From Nocardia carnea (GTDB lineage Bacteria; Actinomycetota; Actinomycetes; Mycobacteriales; Mycobacteriaceae): 64,000 nt of DNA. The notes below the pieces were generated by a model. The model made no database searches. It was not told the origin of the DNA and was given only the letters and a program-made list of their open reading frames with translations. The position numbers were made by a program, and so were the translations under genes. Below, one piece after another: positions 1 through 8,743 of the stretch. Numbering within the stretch: the stretch's first letter is position 1; each line of letters opens with the position of its first letter. The stretch lies in contig NZ_JARWNW010000314.1 in the NCBI RefSeq assembly GCF_029868325.1, positions 1 to 64,000 of the forward strand, read 5' to 3'.

Positions 1-170
1 GCCCCGCACAGCCGGCCGGGGGGCGGGGGGGGGGCCCCGCGCGCCGAAGAGAGTATAAAGAAAAGTATAGGCGGGCCGGGGCCCCCCGGACACGGGGGGG
101 GGGCCGGCGGGGGGGCCCCCCCCCGCCGGCTCCCCGCACCCCCCCCCCCTGGCCGGGCCCCGCCATTCCC
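1..170. other. Low-complexity contig edge, probably unreliable sequence
   Basis: The stretch is almost only G and C, with runs of seven to ten identical bases and one short AT-richer patch (about 50-70). No reading frame of the neighbouring ATPase can be followed through it with recognisable ATPase motifs. Such runs are typical of assembly or read-end errors, so bases here should not be interpreted biologically. Confidence 0.7.
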
Positions 171-190
171 GGCCCCGGCACACCACCGCG

Positions 191-511
191 GTGGCCCGGT
201 TGCGGCCCGACGATGTGCTGTTACACGCCGGGGCCGATGAGGTGCCGCTGGGCAATGTCGCCCTGCACGCCGAACTGGTGACCTACGAGTACGGTGGCCG
301 GTACTTCGATGTCACGGTCGAAACCGGTGGCGAACAACTGATTCTGCGTGCGCCGGCCGCTCAGCACAGTGCGGCCCTGCGCGGCAGCCGCCCGGGCGCA
401 CCGCTGGTCGTGAGCTTCTCCCCGGCGAGCCTGCGGGTATTCGCGATTCCGGGGGACGAGCCCACCGCCGCCCCGGAACCCGTTGCCGTGAGCGCGGGAG
501 GCCACGCCTGA
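191..511 (+). CDS. ABC transporter ATP-binding protein, C-terminal part (TOBE-like region), 5' truncated
   Basis: This is the last ~106 residues of an import-type ABC ATPase. The piece LRPDDVLL near its start matches the usual LRPEDV turn that opens the C-terminal TOBE barrel of spermidine/iron/thiamine-type ATPases, and the rest is a beta-rich tail. The Walker motifs and signature would lie upstream, in the damaged contig edge. The GTG at 191 is only the first in-frame start available and is not believed to be the real start. The stop overlaps the start of the permease by one base (TGATG), so the two are translationally coupled. The family assignment rests on position next to the permease as much as on sequence. 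Confidence 0.7.
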   Translation: MARLRPDDVLLHAGADEVPLGNVALHAELVTYEYGGRYFDVTVETGGEQLILRAPAAQHSAALRGSRPGAPLVVSFSPASLRVFAIPGDEPTAAPEPVAVSAGGHA

Positions 512-2208
512 TGGCCACCGTCACCACCGCCGTGAACCGCACCTTCGCCCTACCGGCCCAATGGCGCACCCGGCTCGGGTATTTCGCCCTGCTTGCCGTG
601 CTGGCATATCTCGTGGTGCTTCCGATGATCCGGTTGCAGTCGCTGGCCTTCGAAGACGGTGCCCGCGGCTACCGGGCGCAGTACACCCGTTTCGATATCG
701 CCGAAACCATCTGGACCACCATCGCGCTCGCGGTGGGGTCGCTGGTGATCGCCATGGTCCTCGGCACGCTGCTCGCGTTCGCGGCGAGCCGGCTGCCGCA
801 ACGTTTCGGGTTCCTGCGGATCATCCCGATCCTGCCGATCGTGATGCCCGCGGTCGCCAATATCGTGGGCTGGGCCTTCCTGCTCTCACCCGGACCGGGC
901 TACCTGAACGTCCTGCTCCGGAAGCTGCCCTGGTGGAGCGGCACCGATTCCGGGCCGATCGATGTGTACACCGTGCCGTGGATCATCATCCTCACCGGGT
1001 TCGGGCTCACCTCGTTCGTGTACCTGTTCGTCAGCGCCGGAATGCAGAACATCGGCGCCGAACATCTGGAGGCCGCGCAGATCAGCGGGTCCTCCACTGT
1101 CGGAGTGTTCTTCCGGGTCGTGCTGCCGCTGCTGCGGCCGTCGCTGATCTACGGCGGCGGTATCGCGCTGCTGCTGGGTCTCGGCCAGTTCACGGGTCCG
1201 CTGCTGCTCGGCCAGAACTACGGCGTGAAAGTGCTGACGACCGAGATGTATCGCCGGGTCTCGGAATCGCCGTCGGATTTCGCCGCTGCGGCCGCCGCCG
1301 GTTCACCGCTGGTGATCTTCGGGCTGGTACTGGTGCTGATCCAGAAAGGGCTGCTGGGCAACCAATCCCGTTTCGTCACTCATGGCGGGAAATCCTTCGC
1401 GCCGGCCGGGGGGCGCTCGCTGTGGGCCACGGTGACCATCGTCGTCTACGCCCTGTTCGCGCTGATCATCCCGCTGATCGGACTGATCATCGTCGCGCTG
1501 ACGCCGTATTGGTCCGGCTCGCTGTCCTGGGATCTGCTCACCCTCGACAACTTCCGGGCCCTGGGCGCCGACAGCGCCATCGTGAGCTCCGTACTCACCA
1601 GTGTGTCGACCTCGCTGGTCGCCGTGCTGATCTGCGTACCGCTGGGCTACCTGATGGCCACGCTCTTGGTGCGCGGGCGGCAGTTCAAGATCATGGCGTT
1701 ACTGGCCGATCTGATCACCGCGCTGCCGCTGGGTATTCCGGCAGTCATCTTCGGTGTCGGGTTCCTGCTCACCTATACCGAGCCGCCGCTCATCCTGTAC
1801 GGGACCCGGGCCGTGATCATCCTGGTCTACATCGTTCTGATGCTGCCCTACGCGACCCGGATGCAGATGACCGCCATGCTGTCGCTCGGCAACACCTACA
1901 GCGAGGCGTCGGCGACCAGCGGTGCCTCGCCACTGGTGACGAATCTGCGGGTGATGCTGCCGTTGATGCGGCCCACCATCCTCAGCGCCGTCGCCCTGAT
2001 GTTCATCCTGCTGACCCACGAATTCGCCGCCTCGCTGCTGGTGCGCGCTTCCACCACTCAGGTGATGGGCACCCTGCTGTTCGATCTGTGGCAGAACGGG
2101 TCCTATCCGCTGGTTGCCGCGATGGCACTGCTGATGACCGCGGTCACCACTGCGGGCGTGGGTGTGGCAATGCTCGTCGGCGGCCGGAACGTGCTGAACA
2201 AGTTGTGA
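511..2208 (+). CDS. ABC transporter permease, two fused membrane domains
   Basis: The 565-residue protein is a duplicated binding-protein-dependent permease. It has about twelve membrane segments and two EAA loops, EAAQISGSS at ~187-195 and EASATSGAS at ~465-473, each followed by a proline-containing LPLxRP helix. These loops contact the ATPase. Fused permeases of this layout (FbpB/ThiP-like) serve iron, thiamine, phosphonate or polyamine importers. The upstream ATPase tail completes the pair; the binding protein is not in the window, so the substrate is unknown. The start is fixed by the one-base overlap with the ATPase stop. Confidence 0.88.
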   Translation: MATVTTAVNRTFALPAQWRTRLGYFALLAVLAYLVVLPMIRLQSLAFEDGARGYRAQYTRFDIAETIWTTIALAVGSLVIAMVLGTLLAFAASRLPQRFGFLRIIPILPIVMPAVANIVGWAFLLSPGPGYLNVLLRKLPWWSGTDSGPIDVYTVPWIIILTGFGLTSFVYLFVSAGMQNIGAEHLEAAQISGSSTVGVFFRVVLPLLRPSLIYGGGIALLLGLGQFTGPLLLGQNYGVKVLTTEMYRRVSESPSDFAAAAAAGSPLVIFGLVLVLIQKGLLGNQSRFVTHGGKSFAPAGGRSLWATVTIVVYALFALIIPLIGLIIVALTPYWSGSLSWDLLTLDNFRALGADSAIVSSVLTSVSTSLVAVLICVPLGYLMATLLVRGRQFKIMALLADLITALPLGIPAVIFGVGFLLTYTEPPLILYGTRAVIILVYIVLMLPYATRMQMTAMLSLGNTYSEASATSGASPLVTNLRVMLPLMRPTILSAVALMFILLTHEFAASLLVRASTTQVMGTLLFDLWQNGSYPLVAAMALLMTAVTTAGVGVAMLVGGRNVLNKL

Positions 2209-2255
2209 ATCGCGGCTCGGCCGCATCCCTTTCCCTCGAAACAGAAAGGCCTGCC

Positions 2256-3020
2256 ATGGCTACGGGTCCGTCGCGGTTGACCGGCAAGGTGGTCCTGGTG
2301 ACCGGTGCGACCGGCGGTATCGGTGTGGAGATCGTGCGCCGGCTCGCCGCGGAAGGCGCCGTGCTGGTGGTGACCGACCTCGGCGAGGCGGCCTGTGCCG
2401 ACCTCGTCGCCACCTTGGACGCGCCGGACCGCCATCTCACCAGGTCCCTCGATATCGCCCGCGAGGCGGAATGGGGCGCCACGGTGAGCGCGGTGCGCGA
2501 TCGGTACGGGCGGTTGGACGCCCTCGTCAACAATGGCGCCATCGGCAGCCTGGCCTCGGTGGTCGACGAAGACCTCGAACGCTACAACCGGGTGATCGAG
2601 GTCGGCCAGACCGGCACCTGGCTGGGTATGAAACATGCCGGAGCCCTGATCGAGCAGAGCGGTGGCGGCGCGATCGTCAACCTCTGCTCGATCCTCGGCA
2701 CCGTCGGCGGATTGGGTAACAGCCTCGCCTATGCGGCCGCCAAGGGCGCGGTACGGACGATGACGAAGAACGCCGCCCTGCACTGGGCGGCGAAAGGGGT
2801 ACGCGTCAACTCGATACACCCGGGCTTCATCGAAACCGGACAACTTCTCGAACGTTACGAAGGCACCGAACGGTATCGCGCGATGCTCGCGAATACGCCG
2901 ATGGACCGGCTCGGCCGGGCCGAGGAGGTAGCCGCCGCGGTGGCGTTCCTGGCCGGGGACGATTCGACCTTCGTCACCGGCAGCGAACTGTATGTGGACG
3001 GGGGCTGGACCTGCGCCTGA
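2256..3020 (+). CDS. SDR family NAD(P)-dependent oxidoreductase
   Basis: A classical short-chain dehydrogenase of 254 residues. The Rossmann motif TGATGGIG is at 16-23, NNG at 92-94, and the catalytic set is Ser145, Tyr159 and Lys163 (YAAAK). The C-terminal GSELYVDGGW is typical of tetrameric classical SDRs. The frame is open far upstream, inside the permease gene, but ATG 2256 is chosen because it has a GAAAGG ribosome site and gives the standard N-terminus. It follows the permease by 47 bases and may be cotranscribed with the importer, perhaps oxidising the imported compound. It ends just before a strong hairpin. Confidence 0.9.
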   Translation: MATGPSRLTGKVVLVTGATGGIGVEIVRRLAAEGAVLVVTDLGEAACADLVATLDAPDRHLTRSLDIAREAEWGATVSAVRDRYGRLDALVNNGAIGSLASVVDEDLERYNRVIEVGQTGTWLGMKHAGALIEQSGGGAIVNLCSILGTVGGLGNSLAYAAAKGAVRTMTKNAALHWAAKGVRVNSIHPGFIETGQLLERYEGTERYRAMLANTPMDRLGRAEEVAAAVAFLAGDDSTFVTGSELYVDGGWTCA

Positions 3021-3033
3021 CAGCGCGGACGCC

Positions 3034-3071
3034 GGGGTTGTCTCCACCGGATGAGGGGCGGAGACAACCCC
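3034..3071. terminator. Bidirectional hairpin terminator
   Basis: Perfect 12-bp arms, GGGGTTGTCTCC and GGAGACAACCCC, enclose a 14-nt loop between two convergent genes, the SDR (+) and the MBL hydrolase (-). There is no clear T-run on either side, which is common for actinobacterial terminators. Confidence 0.8.
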
Positions 3072-3174
3072 AGCGGGCTGTTCGTACCGACCGGGCCCGC
3101 AGCCACGGCAACGACGGTGATAGCGCACCGGTGCCGGGCTGTCCCGGCTTCGTTACTGTCGGCGGTCCGGAATG

Positions 3175-4194
3175 TCAGCGCGCGAGGGCGAAAATATCTG
3201 TGCCGGAGTCTGTTTCGACCGTCAGGACGTGGCGGGTGACCAGAACATCGAGGTGCGCCATCGTTTCGCAGGTGGCCACCATCTGATTGAACGTATCCAG
3301 GGTGTCGAACGGGCGCTCCCTGCGCGTCCAGGTCAGCGCGCGGGCGACTTCCAGGCCCGTGCAGGGCGCGAGTTCGATGACGGCGGTGTGGATCTGCGCG
3401 AAACGCCGGTCGTGATGCTCCAGTAGCTCCCGGGCGCGGCGGCCGGCGTTGCCGCCGTCGGGTCCGTGGGCGGGGAGCATGGTGTGCTCGTCGTCGTCGC
3501 GGAGCAGGGTGAGCGAATTCAGGAAGTTGTCGAGCGGGAGTTCCCAGGTGCCCAGTTCGAAGCCGATGGAGGGTGTGATGGTCGGCAGCAGATGGTCGCC
3601 GGTGAACAGCAGTCGCCGGGCGTGATCCTGAAAGACCAAGTGTCCCTTGGTGTGCCCGGGGGTGGCGCGGACCTCGAGTTCGTATCCGCCGAGGGTGAGT
3701 GTCCCGGGCTGCAACCACTTGTCGGGGGCTGCCCAGTCGGCGATATCGAAGGGTTCGCCGATACTGCCGGCGTACGCGCGCGCCGCGATACCGGTGGCGC
3801 CGGCACGGCGTAGTTCGCGCAGTGAACTGGTGGGCACATTGGTGCCGAGTGCGCGGATCTCCGCGAGCCCGGCGGATTCGCCGGCGCCGAGATGGACTCG
3901 GCAGCCGTGGCGGCGTCGCAGCTCCACCGCGAAGGTGTAGTGGTCGCGGTGGATATGGGTGACCAGGACATCGTGGATATCGTCGGGGGAGCGGCCGATC
4001 TGCGCGAGACCGGCAGTGAGCTCGCGGTAGGTGCCGGGGCGGTGCCAGCCGCCGTCGATCAGGGCGAGCCCGGTTTCGGTTTCGAGCGCGTAAACGTTGA
4101 CCGCACGTAATCCGTCCTGCGGTAGTTGCAGCGGAATGCGGTGGATACCGTCGGCGACCTCGTAGCAGCCGGGCTCGGCCCAGTGCGTGCTCAT
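3175..4194 (-). CDS. MBL-fold metallo-hydrolase
   Basis: A 339-residue metallo-beta-lactamase-fold protein. The metal motif THIHRDH gives His80, His82, Asp84 and His85; further ligands are His181 in ATPGHTKGH and Asp200 in FTGDH. The C-terminal third is a helical extension as in glyoxalase II/lactonase-like members, and may close over an acyl or lactone substrate. The start at 4194 overlaps the stop of the EthD gene by four bases (ATGA), so the long N-terminal extension of the open frame is rejected. It is cotranscribed with the EthD protein. Hydrolysis of a thioester, ester or lactone in the neighbouring catabolic pathway is an inference. Confidence 0.87.
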   Translation of the reverse strand: MSTHWAEPGCYEVADGIHRIPLQLPQDGLRAVNVYALETETGLALIDGGWHRPGTYRELTAGLAQIGRSPDDIHDVLVTHIHRDHYTFAVELRRRHGCRVHLGAGESAGLAEIRALGTNVPTSSLRELRRAGATGIAARAYAGSIGEPFDIADWAAPDKWLQPGTLTLGGYELEVRATPGHTKGHLVFQDHARRLLFTGDHLLPTITPSIGFELGTWELPLDNFLNSLTLLRDDDEHTMLPAHGPDGGNAGRRARELLEHHDRRFAQIHTAVIELAPCTGLEVARALTWTRRERPFDTLDTFNQMVATCETMAHLDVLVTRHVLTVETDSGTDIFALAR

Positions 4195-4526
4195 TCGCCG
4201 CTGCCGGCCAGGGGCACCATGGTCTGCTCTTCGCCGAACCAGATCATGCGGCGGCCGCGCATTGCGCCGACATGCTGGACGGCGGCTCTCCATTCGGGGC
4301 TCGCCAGCGCGGCGTCGAGCGCCTCGCGGGATTCGAAACTCAGTATCGACAGGCCGTCCCAGCCGGCCGATTTCTCGTCGAAGGTGTCGAGGAGTTCGGT
4401 GTGCTGCCAGCGCAGCAGGCCGGGCAGTGGGTAGGTCACCTCGGCGTGTTCGCCGCGCCACCATTCGATGAACTGTTCGTGTGACCAATCGCTGGGCCTG
4501 GATGCCAGAACGATGAGGTTGTACAC
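4191..4526 (-). CDS. EthD family protein
   Basis: A 111-residue ferredoxin-like alpha/beta-barrel protein. The N-terminus MYNLIVLASRPSDWSHEQF followed by WWRGEHAEV matches the EthD pattern, in which the first strand leads into a FxxxWxxxHA helix. Members assist or catalyse steps in the breakdown of ethers, polyketides and aromatic rings. It is the first gene of a two-gene unit with the MBL hydrolase, with a 4-base overlap. A candidate operator, TGAATTCTGTTCG at 4540-4552, lies 14 bases before its start. The precise reaction is not known. Confidence 0.8.
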   Translation of the reverse strand: MYNLIVLASRPSDWSHEQFIEWWRGEHAEVTYPLPGLLRWQHTELLDTFDEKSAGWDGLSILSFESREALDAALASPEWRAAVQHVGAMRGRRMIWFGEEQTMVPLAGSGE

Positions 4527-4539
4527 CGGGACTCCTAAC

Positions 4540-4552
4540 TGAATTCTGTTCG
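4540..4552. promoter_or_regulatory. Candidate operator, GAACnnnnTTCA type (site 1)
   Basis: TGAATTCTGTTCG reads CGAACAGAATTCA on the minus strand, which shares GAAC, the central A and TTCA with TGAACTAAGTTCA at 16552-16564. It lies directly upstream of the EthD-MBL unit and beside the TetR gene. The motif was found by eye; binding is inferred. Confidence 0.45.
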
Positions 4553-4663
4553 GGTTACTGGGGTAGGGCGCGGCGCCGGTAGGTTGCCGCCTCGGCGGTC
4601 AGAGGTAGTTGTGCCGCCCTGGGCGTACGGAACCGATCGTCCGGTGGCGAGCCGCAGCCGCTG

Positions 4664-5287
4664 TCAGGCGCGCACCATCCGCACCGCGGTCTCGGTGACG
4701 GTTTCGGTGATCTCGGCCAAGGTCAGCGTGCCGTCCGGGCGATACCAGCGCCAGACGCTGATCACCACGGCCAGCACCATCCGCCCGAGGATTTTGGGAT
4801 CGCCGCCGGTGAAAACGCCGGCCTCGATACCCCGCTCGATCAGCTCGGTCCAATTCTGTTCGATCTCCTGGACCAGTTCCCGCGACCGCAGCCGTTCGGC
4901 TTCTTCTTTCTCCGATTGGCGCGGCTGCGCCAGCAGGTCCATATGGTTCTGCAGAATGCGGCGTTGCAGTGCATCGATCGGTTCGGCGCGCAGGGCAGCG
5001 GCCACGGCAGCGCGCAGGGCCTGTTCGGGGTCCGTCTCGTTCTCGGTCGCCGAGACGAAACGGTCGACGGAATCGGCGAGCTCCAGGCGCATGATCGTGA
5101 GCAGGCAGTGCGCCTTCGACTCGAAGTAGTGGTAGAGGGCCGTCTGGCCGATGCCGACCTCGCCGGCAATGGAGGCCCACTTCGTATGTTCGTAACCGAT
5201 CCGCCCGAACTGCTCGATCGCGGCCGTCAGGATGCTACTGCGTTTCGACCGCGGGCTTTCCCGCCGGGATCCGGTGTCAACGGTCAT
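4664..5287 (-). CDS. TetR family transcriptional regulator
   Basis: The 207-residue protein has a TetR-type N-terminal helix-turn-helix (about 17-62) with the recognition helix in GIGQTALYHYFESK. The ligand domain is helical, with no conserved signature I can name. It is the last gene of the long minus-strand catabolic block, 45 bases after the acyl-CoA synthetase stop. Such a position is usual for repressors of acyl-CoA catabolic operons (KstR/KstR2-like logic) that respond to a CoA-ester intermediate. The four TGAACTnnnTTCA-type sites around this block are the natural candidate targets. The start ATG 5287 is preceded by no strong ribosome site. Confidence 0.88.
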   Translation of the reverse strand: MTVDTGSRRESPRSKRSSILTAAIEQFGRIGYEHTKWASIAGEVGIGQTALYHYFESKAHCLLTIMRLELADSVDRFVSATENETDPEQALRAAVAAALRAEPIDALQRRILQNHMDLLAQPRQSEKEEAERLRSRELVQEIEQNWTELIERGIEAGVFTGGDPKILGRMVLAVVISVWRWYRPDGTLTLAEITETVTETAVRMVRA

Positions 5288-5332
5288 GAGTGGTGTGCCC
5301 CCAAGTATCGACTGTGTGTGGATCGGTCAACT

Positions 5333-6850
5333 CTACAACCCAACCTGAGATGAATTCGAGTCAGCCGCGGCGAGTCGGGTGGCGAGCTGGATCGCGTCGG
5401 GCCGGGACAGTTTCCCGACCCGGTTCTGCGGCAGATCGGCGACCGGGAAAAGGTATTCCGGCCATTTGAACTTCGGGAACCCTGCCGCGGCGAGCCGGTC
5501 GGTGATGCCGTCCAGCGTCGGCGTGACACCGTCGGCTACTACCAGAGCCGCCGCTCGCTCACCCAGCAGTTCGTCGGGAACCGGAACCACACAGACCTGC
5601 ACGATCCCGGGCAGTGCCGCGATCGCCGACTCCATCTCATTGATATCGATATTGCGACCGCCGCGGATGATGATCTGTTTCTGCCGGCCCATCACCCGGA
5701 TCGAACCGTCCGCGGCCACCTCCACGAGATCACCGGTCGGCAGGAATCCGTCCGCGGTGAGGTCGGGCAGGACCGGGACGCCGCCGCGGGCGTAGCCGAC
5801 GAACAACGACGGACCCTTCACCTGGGCGTCACCGATCGCCGCGGTGGGCAGCCGGGCACCCGATTCGTCGACCGCGCGGACGACGGTGCCGGGGAACGGC
5901 CGGCCGTCACGACCCAGCCGGATTTCCGGGGGATCGTCCGGCCGCGGGGTCGTATGGCCGAGGCATTCCGACATTCCGAAAACCCGGAGGAAGGTGGTGC
6001 CCAGCTTGGTCTCGGCCTCGGCCAGGGCTCGCTGGTTCATCGGCCCACCACCCACGGTCATCGCCCGCATACCGGTCAGTCGCCCTTCGCTGTTGCCGGT
6101 GACCGAGAGCTGCAGGGCCATGGTCGGTACCAGCATGGTCCACGCGACCCGATGCTCGGCCATAGCGTCGAGCGCCGCCGCCGGAGTCCATTTGCCGATG
6201 GTGACCATGGTGCCGCCGAGGAACGCCGGGAGGTACATACCGAAGCAGAACGCGGCGACCGACGACAGCGGTACGAAGGCGCCCACCGGTTCGCCCGGCC
6301 GCAGCCCGACGGTATCGATGGTGCTGCGGCAGGCGTAGCGGATGGCGTCCTCGGATTGGACGACGCATTTGGGCCGTCCGGTGGAGCCGGAGGTCATGGC
6401 GATGGCGCTGCCGCCGCGCCACCGCTGTACCGGACCGAACGGCACGCCGCGAGAACGCAGCAGATGGTCGCCGAACGCGGTGGTAGTGACGGGGAACTCC
6501 GTCGCCGGCACATCCCATGCACTCAGGGCCGCCAGTTCGCCGATCACGAGGTCCGGGTCGATATCCTCGAGCCCTAGCCGGAATTCCGATTCGGCGGCGT
6601 GCGGGCTGAACACGGCAACCACTCCACCCCGCAGGCCGACGGCCAGCGCCGCGGCGAGCGTGCGCCAGGTGTTGTCGGCCTGGATGATCACCGTGGGGGC
6701 CCGGCCGTCGATGGCGGCGATACGCTCGGCGAGCGCATTCGCCGTCGCCATGATCTCGCCCATGGTGTGCTGTCCGAGTTCGTCGATCACGGCGATCTCC
6801 GCCGGAGCCTTGCGGGCCCGCTCGACCATCTCCTGCGCCAGTGCTTTCAT
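5333..6850 (-). CDS. Acyl-CoA synthetase (AMP-binding, ANL superfamily)
   Basis: A 505-residue adenylate-forming ligase. It has the phosphate loop MTSGSTGRPK (152-161), the A8 hinge region GRQKQIIIRGGRNI and the C-terminal catalytic lysine in PQNRVGKLSR. It should convert a carboxylic acid, ATP and CoA to an acyl-CoA, the entry step for the dehydrogenases, hydratase and aldolase encoded just upstream. The length is short-to-normal for the family and there is no carrier domain, so a catabolic rather than a peptide-synthetase role is likely. It lies 70 bases after the alcohol dehydrogenase. The acid cannot be predicted from the visible pocket. Confidence 0.9.
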   Translation of the reverse strand: MKALAQEMVERARKAPAEIAVIDELGQHTMGEIMATANALAERIAAIDGRAPTVIIQADNTWRTLAAALAVGLRGGVVAVFSPHAAESEFRLGLEDIDPDLVIGELAALSAWDVPATEFPVTTTAFGDHLLRSRGVPFGPVQRWRGGSAIAMTSGSTGRPKCVVQSEDAIRYACRSTIDTVGLRPGEPVGAFVPLSSVAAFCFGMYLPAFLGGTMVTIGKWTPAAALDAMAEHRVAWTMLVPTMALQLSVTGNSEGRLTGMRAMTVGGGPMNQRALAEAETKLGTTFLRVFGMSECLGHTTPRPDDPPEIRLGRDGRPFPGTVVRAVDESGARLPTAAIGDAQVKGPSLFVGYARGGVPVLPDLTADGFLPTGDLVEVAADGSIRVMGRQKQIIIRGGRNIDINEMESAIAALPGIVQVCVVPVPDELLGERAAALVVADGVTPTLDGITDRLAAAGFPKFKWPEYLFPVADLPQNRVGKLSRPDAIQLATRLAAADSNSSQVGL

Positions 6851-6920
6851 CTACTGTTCCTCGTGCCGCTGTGCTCTCTGTCTACTCGCTGCCGGGCCGC
6901 CGCGGGGCGGTTTGCGCCGG

Positions 6921-7961
6921 TCACGGCGGCGGGACCAGAACTGCGCGGCCGGTGATGCTCCCCGACCGCAACTGCCGGTAGACCTCGATCGCCGCGGTCA
7001 GTGGGTAGGTCTGTGCGGTGACGTGCAGCGCGCCCCGCCGTGCCATATCGACCACTGCCGCCAGGTCCGCGCGTGGTCCCCAGAACGGGGCCGTAATTCC
7101 CCAGCCGGCCGCCAGCCCCACATCCTTGCCGGCCTCGAGGCGTCCGCCCGCACTGCCGACCACCGATAACCGTCCGCCGGGCGCGAGTGCGGCGGCGGCC
7201 GGGGCGACAGTATCCGGCGCACCGGCGAAATCCAGGATCAGATCCGCGCCCTCACCCAAGGCTGCGGTGGCGGAACCGATATCGCCGAATACGGCATCGG
7301 CTCCCAGTGCTGCGGCCATATCCCGAGCGTCCGAGCGGGTGTCGACGGCGACGATGCGTCCGGCGCCGAAATCGCGCAGTACTTGGAGCGCGAGATGCCC
7401 CAGGCCGCCGACCCCGATCACCACGCAGATGCTCTGCGCGTCCAGGAGATCGCGGTGTTCGCGGACCGCGTGGTAGGCGGTGAGACCGGCGTCGGCGAGC
7501 GGTGCGCAGAGTACCGGATCGACACCGGCCGAACGCACCAGGAACCGGGCCGCAGGCACGATCACCGCTTCGGCCAGCCCGCCCGGATAACCGAGCCCGT
7601 TGCCGATAGGTGCGCCGCGACCGTCGCGCGGTCGCAGGCGCAGGCAGTAGTTCTCCCGGCCACGCAGGCAGTTGCGGCAACCGCCGCAGCCCCAGATACC
7701 GTGCACCACCACTTGTTCCCCGAGCCGGCTCCGGTCGGCGGCCGGTCCCGCGTCCACCACGGTCCCGGCCACCTCGTGGCCCAGGGTGAGCGGTAGCGGG
7801 TAGTCGAAACTGCCCGCCGCGGCGTCCATGACATGCAGGTCCGAACGGCACAAACCGGCGGCCGTCACCTGGACCAGCAGTTCCTCGCCGCGGGGCCGAG
7901 GTGTGGGGATCTCGCGGAGTTCGGGTTCGGCGCCCCAGGCGGTGAGTTGAACGGCCAGCAT
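6921..7961 (-). CDS. Zinc-dependent alcohol dehydrogenase (MDR)
   Basis: A 346-residue medium-chain dehydrogenase. Catalytic zinc ligands are Cys38 and His62 (GHE); the structural zinc loop has Cys92, 95, 98 and 106. The NAD(P) motif is GVGGLG in the second domain. It should oxidise a primary or secondary alcohol. Its start overlaps the stop of the preceding SDR by one base, so it belongs to the same operon as the two SDRs and could act on the same hydroxyl intermediates or on the aldehyde level before the acyl-CoA synthetase. Confidence 0.9.
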   Translation of the reverse strand: MLAVQLTAWGAEPELREIPTPRPRGEELLVQVTAAGLCRSDLHVMDAAAGSFDYPLPLTLGHEVAGTVVDAGPAADRSRLGEQVVVHGIWGCGGCRNCLRGRENYCLRLRPRDGRGAPIGNGLGYPGGLAEAVIVPAARFLVRSAGVDPVLCAPLADAGLTAYHAVREHRDLLDAQSICVVIGVGGLGHLALQVLRDFGAGRIVAVDTRSDARDMAAALGADAVFGDIGSATAALGEGADLILDFAGAPDTVAPAAAALAPGGRLSVVGSAGGRLEAGKDVGLAAGWGITAPFWGPRADLAAVVDMARRGALHVTAQTYPLTAAIEVYRQLRSGSITGRAVLVPPP

Positions 7962-8731
7962 CAGCGTGCCGTCCAGCCGCCGTCGACGACGAGCGCCTGC
8001 CCGGTCATATACGAGGACGCGTCGGAGGCGAGGAACACCACGGCTCCGTCCACTTCACCGGCCTGTCCGCCACGGCCGAGCATGGTGTTACGCCGCACCC
8101 AGCCCGCGGATTTCTCGTTGGTGAACAGGCCGTCGGTCATCTCGGTATCGAACCAGCCCGGGACCACGGCGTTCACCCGGATACCGCGGCGGCCCCACTG
8201 TCCGGCCAGTTCGCGGGTCAATCCCAGGGTTCCGGCTTTGGACGCGGCATAGCTGGCGCCACCGATCGGCGCGGTCGATACGAGGCCGATCACCGAGGAG
8301 ATATTGATATACGACGCGCGTTCCCCCTCGGGCAGCCGGGACGCCGCACAGGTCGCCAGGTGGAAACCCGCGAGCAGATTGAGGTCCAGGACGGCGCGGA
8401 ATTCCGTATCGGTCTCCTGCTCCGCGTTCGGCGGCCCGGCCCGGCCCGCGTTGTTGACCAGGATGTCGAGGCGTCCGGACTGTTCGTAACAACGGTCGAC
8501 GAGTTCGGCGCGGTCGCCGGGGTCGGTGACATCGCAGCGTACCGGGATGATCCGCGGTTCGTCCGCGGCGAGGGCCTGTATCCGGTCAACCCGGCGGGCG
8601 GCCGCGTAGACGGTGGCTCCCGCCCCGGCGAGTGCTCGGGCGAAACCGGCGCCGAGGCCGGAGGACGCTCCGGTGACGACGGCGACCCGGCCGTCCAATC
8701 CGAAAAGATCCTGCAATGCCGGTGTATTCAT
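7961..8731 (-). CDS. SDR family oxidoreductase
   Basis: A 256-residue classical SDR with TGASSGLG near residue 19, NNAG, a serine in INISSVIG, and YAASK as the catalytic Tyr/Lys pair. The C-terminus ends in ALVVDGGWTAR. It overlaps the alcohol dehydrogenase by one base and follows another SDR by 12 bases. In this context a 3-hydroxyacyl-CoA or side-chain alcohol dehydrogenase role is plausible, but the substrate is not evident. Confidence 0.9.
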   Translation of the reverse strand: MNTPALQDLFGLDGRVAVVTGASSGLGAGFARALAGAGATVYAAARRVDRIQALAADEPRIIPVRCDVTDPGDRAELVDRCYEQSGRLDILVNNAGRAGPPNAEQETDTEFRAVLDLNLLAGFHLATCAASRLPEGERASYINISSVIGLVSTAPIGGASYAASKAGTLGLTRELAGQWGRRGIRVNAVVPGWFDTEMTDGLFTNEKSAGWVRRNTMLGRGGQAGEVDGAVVFLASDASSYMTGQALVVDGGWTAR

Positions 8732-8743
8732 CTGCGAAGCCTT

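Noticed and set aside
561..2255. A very long plus-strand frame that runs through the permease gene into the SDR
   Set aside because: The part before 2256 is arginine- and alanine-rich without domains and lies in the wrong frame of a clear permease; only the SDR part is real.
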